Shown: piece by piece, positions 60,574-64,000 of the stretch
How the letters are laid out: the number at the start of each line of letters is the position of its first letter
Numbering within the stretch: position 1 is the stretch's first letter
DNA from: Bacteroidota bacterium
Lineage (GTDB): Bacteria; Bacteroidota; Bacteroidia; Chitinophagales; Chitinophagaceae
NCBI GenBank assembly: GCA_020161535.1
Contig: JAIUNW010000015.1
Coordinates: 1-64,000, forward strand
DNA length: 64,000 nucleotides
Direction: 5' to 3'
The notes under the pieces: generated by a model
What the model saw: only the letters and a program-made list of their open reading frames with translations
What the model was told of the DNA's origin: nothing
Database searches by the model: none
Translations under genes and position numbers: made by a program

Positions 60574-61680
60574 ATGGCAACAACACAACCCGGTGCAAAC
60601 GAGCTTACACCGAAAAAGAAAAACAGAACCTTCCTGGTTATCCTGATCCTGCTGTTGGTAGTGGGTGGCTGGTTTGGTATCAGTAAGTATATCCATGCGC
60701 AGCACCACGAAGAAACCGATGATGCGCAGGTGGAAGCAAATATCAACCCGGTGATACCCAAAATTTCGGGCTATGTAACCGAAGTGCGTGTACGTGATAA
60801 CCAACGGGTGAAAAAAGGCGACACGCTGCTGGTACTCGACAACCGCGACTGGTTGCTGCGACTGAAGCAGGCCGAAGCTGCCCTCGAAACAGCCGAATCC
60901 AATATGGCATCGGCCAAAGCCAGTACCAATGCATCGCGCGCCAATATCGCCACCTCACAGGCTGCAGCACGGGCCGTTGATGCACAGATGGCAGCGGCTG
61001 AAGTAAACCTGCGGCGCGCTTCGCAAGATTTTGAACGGTATAACAACCTCATCAAAGACCATTCGATTACCCAACAACAGTTTGAACAAGCGCAGGCTGC
61101 CAAAGAGACGGCAGAAAAACAACTGCAGGTATTGCAGGAACAGCGCGCACAGGCTGGCCGCCAAACAGGTGCGGTTAGTTCCCAAAGCAATGCCACTTCC
61201 ATGCAAATTGGCGTAGTGAACGCCACCATCAAACAAAGAATGGTAGATGTGGAAGATGCAAAACTGAATTTGTCCTATACCGTCGTAGTTGCGCCGGCCG
61301 ATGGAGTGGCTTCTAAAGTGAATGTGCAGGCGGGTCAGTTTCTACAGGCAGGTCAGGCCACTTTTAGTATTGTGGAAGAAAACGAAATATGGGTGGTGGC
61401 CAACTTTAAAGAAACACAGTATGGCCATTTACGCGAAGGGCAAAAAGTGTTGGTGTCGGTAGATGCCCTGCCCGACCACACATTCGAAGCCAGGCTTGCT
61501 TCTTTCTCCCCCGCTACCGGCTCACGCTTTGCCTTGTTGCCGCCTGATAATGCGAGTGGCAACTTTGTAAAAGTAGTGCAGCGACTGCCTGTTAAAATTG
61601 AATTTGTAAATAAAAACGACAGCCTGCTGAAACAATTGCGTGCGGGCATGAATGCCCAGGTCGACGTCCATTTAGATTAA
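60574..61680 (+). CDS. EmrA/HlyD-type membrane fusion protein
   Basis: The 368-residue adaptor has one N-terminal membrane helix (FLVILILLLVVGGWFGISKY), lipoyl-like motif PKISGYVTEVRVRDNQRVKK, a long coiled-coil hairpin (about 95-210) and SYTVVVAPADGVASKVNVQA. It links the MFS pump to the TolC-like channel and lies 27 bp after it and 5 bp before the permease gene. Confidence 0.94.
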   Translation: MATTQPGANELTPKKKNRTFLVILILLLVVGGWFGISKYIHAQHHEETDDAQVEANINPVIPKISGYVTEVRVRDNQRVKKGDTLLVLDNRDWLLRLKQAEAALETAESNMASAKASTNASRANIATSQAAARAVDAQMAAAEVNLRRASQDFERYNNLIKDHSITQQQFEQAQAAKETAEKQLQVLQEQRAQAGRQTGAVSSQSNATSMQIGVVNATIKQRMVDVEDAKLNLSYTVVVAPADGVASKVNVQAGQFLQAGQATFSIVEENEIWVVANFKETQYGHLREGQKVLVSVDALPDHTFEARLASFSPATGSRFALLPPDNASGNFVKVVQRLPVKIEFVNKNDSLLKQLRAGMNAQVDVHLD

Positions 61681-61685
61681 TTGTT

Positions 61686-63266
61686 ATGGTCAAAGAAGAA
61701 TCGTTGGTTGAATATGGTTCGAGACGTGTGGTGATTACCATTACAGCGGTATTCTGCGCCTTGCTCGAAATCATTGACACCACTATCGTGAATGTGGCCC
61801 TCAGCAATATGCGCGGCAGCCTCGGTGCCACGCTGAATGAAGTGAGCTGGGTGATTACCGCCTATGCCATCGCCAATGTGATCATTGTGCCGATGACAAG
61901 TTGGTTGTCGGCGCAGTTTGGCAGACGCAATTATTTTGCCGCCTCCATCATCATTTTCACCATTGCTTCCTTTTTATGCGGCAACGCAACCAGCATCAAC
62001 GAACTCATCCTCTTCCGCTTTATCCAGGGCTTGGGTGGCGGTGCCTTGTTGGTTACGTCGCAAACCATCATAACAGAAAGTTATCCGCCAGAAAAGAGAG
62101 CGATGGCGCAGGCGATATATGTGCTGGGTGTGATTGTGGGGCCAACGCTTGGTCCGCCGCTCGGTGGACATATCATTAAAGAGTACGCCTGGCCCTATAT
62201 CTTTTACATTAATATTCCGGTCGGTATTATTGCCACCCTGCTTACACTGCAATATGTTCGCAGCCCAAAGTACGCTGAAAAAAGGGCTGCCAGCGAAGTC
62301 GACTGGCTAGGCATTATCCTGCTCACCATCGCCGTTGGTTCTTTGCAATACATTTTGGAAAAAGGCCAGGAAGACGATTGGTTTAGCAGTCACCTGATCA
62401 TCGGTCTTTCAGTGGCGGCCGTGCTGGGTATCTTCTTTTTTATTTGGCGCGAAACAGTGTACAAATATCCCATCGTAAACCTTCGCGTACTGCGCAATAG
62501 CAATTTGCGCATGGGTGTGATACTATCTTTTATACAGGGCTTTGGTTTGTTTGGGTCAACTTTTATCATTCCCTTGTACACCCAAACCATACTTGGTTGG
62601 GATGCGCAACAATCGGGTTTGCTCATGGTGCCCAGCACGCTCATGGTTGCTTTTATGATGCCGATCATTGGCATATTGATTCAGCGCGGCGTATCGCAGA
62701 AGTACCTGATTGCAGGTGGGATGGCGGTGTTTTTCATTTACAGTTTGCTCACGTATAAAATCATGACGCCGCAAACCAGTGCCGATAATTTTTTCTGGGT
62801 GTTGATGATACGCGGTATGGGATTGGGACTCTTGTCGGTACCCATCTCTACCATGGCGCTGTCAACCCTCAAAGGCGCTGAAATTGGCCAGGGTGCTGCG
62901 TTTTCGGGCATGATGCGTCAACTCGGTGGCTCATTTGGGGTGGCCCTGATCTCGACGTATTTATCGCGCGACATTATCTATTACCGCTACAACCTGATGA
63001 GCAAACTCGACCAGTTTGATCCAGATGTGCAGAACCGCGTACGGGCTATTGCGGCGGGCATGCAGGCCAAAGGCATGGCACCCAATACTGCCCTTAAGTC
63101 TGCCTACCAAATGATGGATGGAACGGTCAGCGTACAGGCGACCATTCTTTCCTACATGGATATTTTCCTGTACATCGGCATCATGTTTTTGGTTTGTGTC
63201 CCCTTCGTGCTGCTGTTTATCCGAAAATCGAAAGGCCCGGTAAGCTTGTCAGACGCTGCCCACTAA
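61686..63266 (+). CDS. EmrB/QacA-type (DHA2) MFS drug exporter
   Basis: The 526-residue, 14-TM proton antiporter. DHA2 signatures: ALLEIIDTTIVNVALSNMRG, WVITAYAIANVIIVPMTSWL, RFIQGLGGGALLVTSQTIIT and motif C-like YVLGVIVGPTLGPPLGGHI. With the upstream EmrA- and TolC-like genes it forms a pump for hydrophobic compounds, probably under the TetR repressor. Confidence 0.95.
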   Translation: MVKEESLVEYGSRRVVITITAVFCALLEIIDTTIVNVALSNMRGSLGATLNEVSWVITAYAIANVIIVPMTSWLSAQFGRRNYFAASIIIFTIASFLCGNATSINELILFRFIQGLGGGALLVTSQTIITESYPPEKRAMAQAIYVLGVIVGPTLGPPLGGHIIKEYAWPYIFYINIPVGIIATLLTLQYVRSPKYAEKRAASEVDWLGIILLTIAVGSLQYILEKGQEDDWFSSHLIIGLSVAAVLGIFFFIWRETVYKYPIVNLRVLRNSNLRMGVILSFIQGFGLFGSTFIIPLYTQTILGWDAQQSGLLMVPSTLMVAFMMPIIGILIQRGVSQKYLIAGGMAVFFIYSLLTYKIMTPQTSADNFFWVLMIRGMGLGLLSVPISTMALSTLKGAEIGQGAAFSGMMRQLGGSFGVALISTYLSRDIIYYRYNLMSKLDQFDPDVQNRVRAIAAGMQAKGMAPNTALKSAYQMMDGTVSVQATILSYMDIFLYIGIMFLVCVPFVLLFIRKSKGPVSLSDAAH

Positions 63267-63276
63267 ATTGATGTAT

Positions 63277-64000
63277 ATGGCAACCATTGTGCTGATCACA
63301 AATTTTTCTACTGCTTCGCGCAACGCGCTTGATTATACTTGCCGGTTCATGGAAAAATCCAAAGCCTCCCTCCTGCTGCTGAACATTTTCAGTTTTCCGG
63401 GATCGATCAGTGACGATCCGATTGCCCTGGCTGCCATGAGCGAAATTATCTATCGCGATGAAATCCGTTTGCAACGCGAGGCAGCCTGGGTGCGGGAACA
63501 TTTTCCCACTGTCCATGTACGAGCCGAAATGGAAACCGGCGTGTTTATGGACGTGTTACGCGCCAAGGCAGCAAATCCCGAAACGGCTTTCCTGGTTATT
63601 GGTTCGAAGGGCACCTACAACGATTTACTTTCTTGGGAAGTTAATATTGTTGACGCGTTTGTGGACCTCCGCAAGCCGGTGCTGGTGGTGCCTGAACAGC
63701 TTGCATACAAACCGGTCGAAAAAATTGCTTTTGCCTGCAACTATTACCGCGATAACCTGGCCCACGCTGCAGCCTTGCTGTCAAAAATTGTTCGCTTCAC
63801 TGGTGCTGCGTTAACGGTGATTCATGTTAAACCGCCGCATGAAATCATTGGCGAAGAAGGTACCAACAATAAGCAGGCTTTGCAAGCGCAATTGGCCGAA
63901 TTGCAGCCGACCTATGTAGAACCGGCCTTTCCAAAAATAATCGCCGCTATTGATCAGTACACCGCTGCAGAAAAGATTGATTTGCTGGTAGTGATTCCCA
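63277..64000 (+). CDS. Universal stress protein family, truncated by the window edge
   Basis: An open frame runs from ATG 63277 (or ATG 63271) to the end of the window, at least 241 codons. It begins with a UspA-like strand (ATIVLITNFSTASRNALDYT) and includes ETAFLVIGSKGTYNDLLSWE, then FVDLRKPVLVVPEQ. A second Usp repeat starts (VEKIAFACNYYRDNLAHAAA, ALTVIHVKPPHE). It looks like a tandem-Usp protein of the Bacteroidota type. It starts 10 bp after the EmrB-like gene. The 3' end is outside the window. Confidence 0.88.
   Translation, partial: MATIVLITNFSTASRNALDYTCRFMEKSKASLLLLNIFSFPGSISDDPIALAAMSEIIYRDEIRLQREAAWVREHFPTVHVRAEMETGVFMDVLRAKAANPETAFLVIGSKGTYNDLLSWEVNIVDAFVDLRKPVLVVPEQLAYKPVEKIAFACNYYRDNLAHAAALLSKIVRFTGAALTVIHVKPPHEIIGEEGTNNKQALQAQLAELQPTYVEPAFPKIIAAIDQYTAAEKIDLLVVIP

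Overview
The window reads as a chromosome segment of a Bacteroidota bacterium, most likely Chitinophagaceae or a close relative. Supporting signs are the Rhs core motif YRYGFNGKE, Bacteroidota-type promoters (TTTG, about 20 bp, TAnnTTTG), a recF-DUF721 pair, GTP-type PEP carboxykinase, a BT_3928-type DoxX protein, DUF2264 and GH16 lipoproteins and a two-component propeller kinase. The lineage is inferred from gene content only; there is no rRNA or complete tRNA gene.

Bases 1-14,275 are an accessory island. It holds three displaced Rhs C-terminal tips, each followed by a candidate immunity gene: tip 1 (HNH/EndoVII-like nuclease) with a SUKH protein, tip 2 (unknown) with a repeat lipoprotein, and tip 3 (unknown) with an unknown protein. 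Between tips 1 and 2 lie a compact CBASS-like operon (XRE regulator, two-TM SLATT protein, SMODS nucleotidyltransferase) and a divergent mobile-element-like operon (SymE-like protein, CHC2 primase/P-loop protein, two overlapping tyrosine recombinases, ParE-type toxin-antitoxin). Downstream of that come a tRNA 3'-end-like remnant and about 1.1 kb of GC-rich non-coding DNA with hairpins and dispersed repeats. A perfect 108-bp direct repeat at 1 and 10,714 marks the entry to tips 1 and 2 and brackets this 10.7-kb block. A 5'-truncated DUF4145 gene and a short TTAGGG tract mark the right edge of the island.

From about 15 kb the content is mostly core. It starts with two histidine kinases around one LuxR-type regulator, then an MscS channel, folP, DUF1599, a DoxX-like protein, a lone DppB-type permease, DUF721/recF, pdhA and a TPR protein. 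After a repeat-rich gap come ribH, an Fe-S CCG protein, EVE, a sirtuin, several unknown envelope proteins, gyrA, a periplasmic TPR protein, GH16, pckG, DUF2264 and serA. These are followed by a serine hydrolase, NAD(P)HX repair, an RhlE-type helicase, MATE, AI-2E family, a D-threonine-aldolase-like enzyme and RidA.

The right end (52.6-64 kb) is an efflux locus. An RND tripartite pump (TolC-permease-adaptor) reads left; a TetR regulator followed by a TolC-EmrA-EmrB-type pump reads right. An identical 19-bp palindrome-containing site precedes both the TetR gene and the Emr-type operon, so TetR probably represses both. The window ends inside a universal stress protein gene. Several genes (DUF721, RhlE, TetR, MATE) have a TAnnTTTG box only 4-8 nt before the start codon, which suggests leaderless mRNAs.
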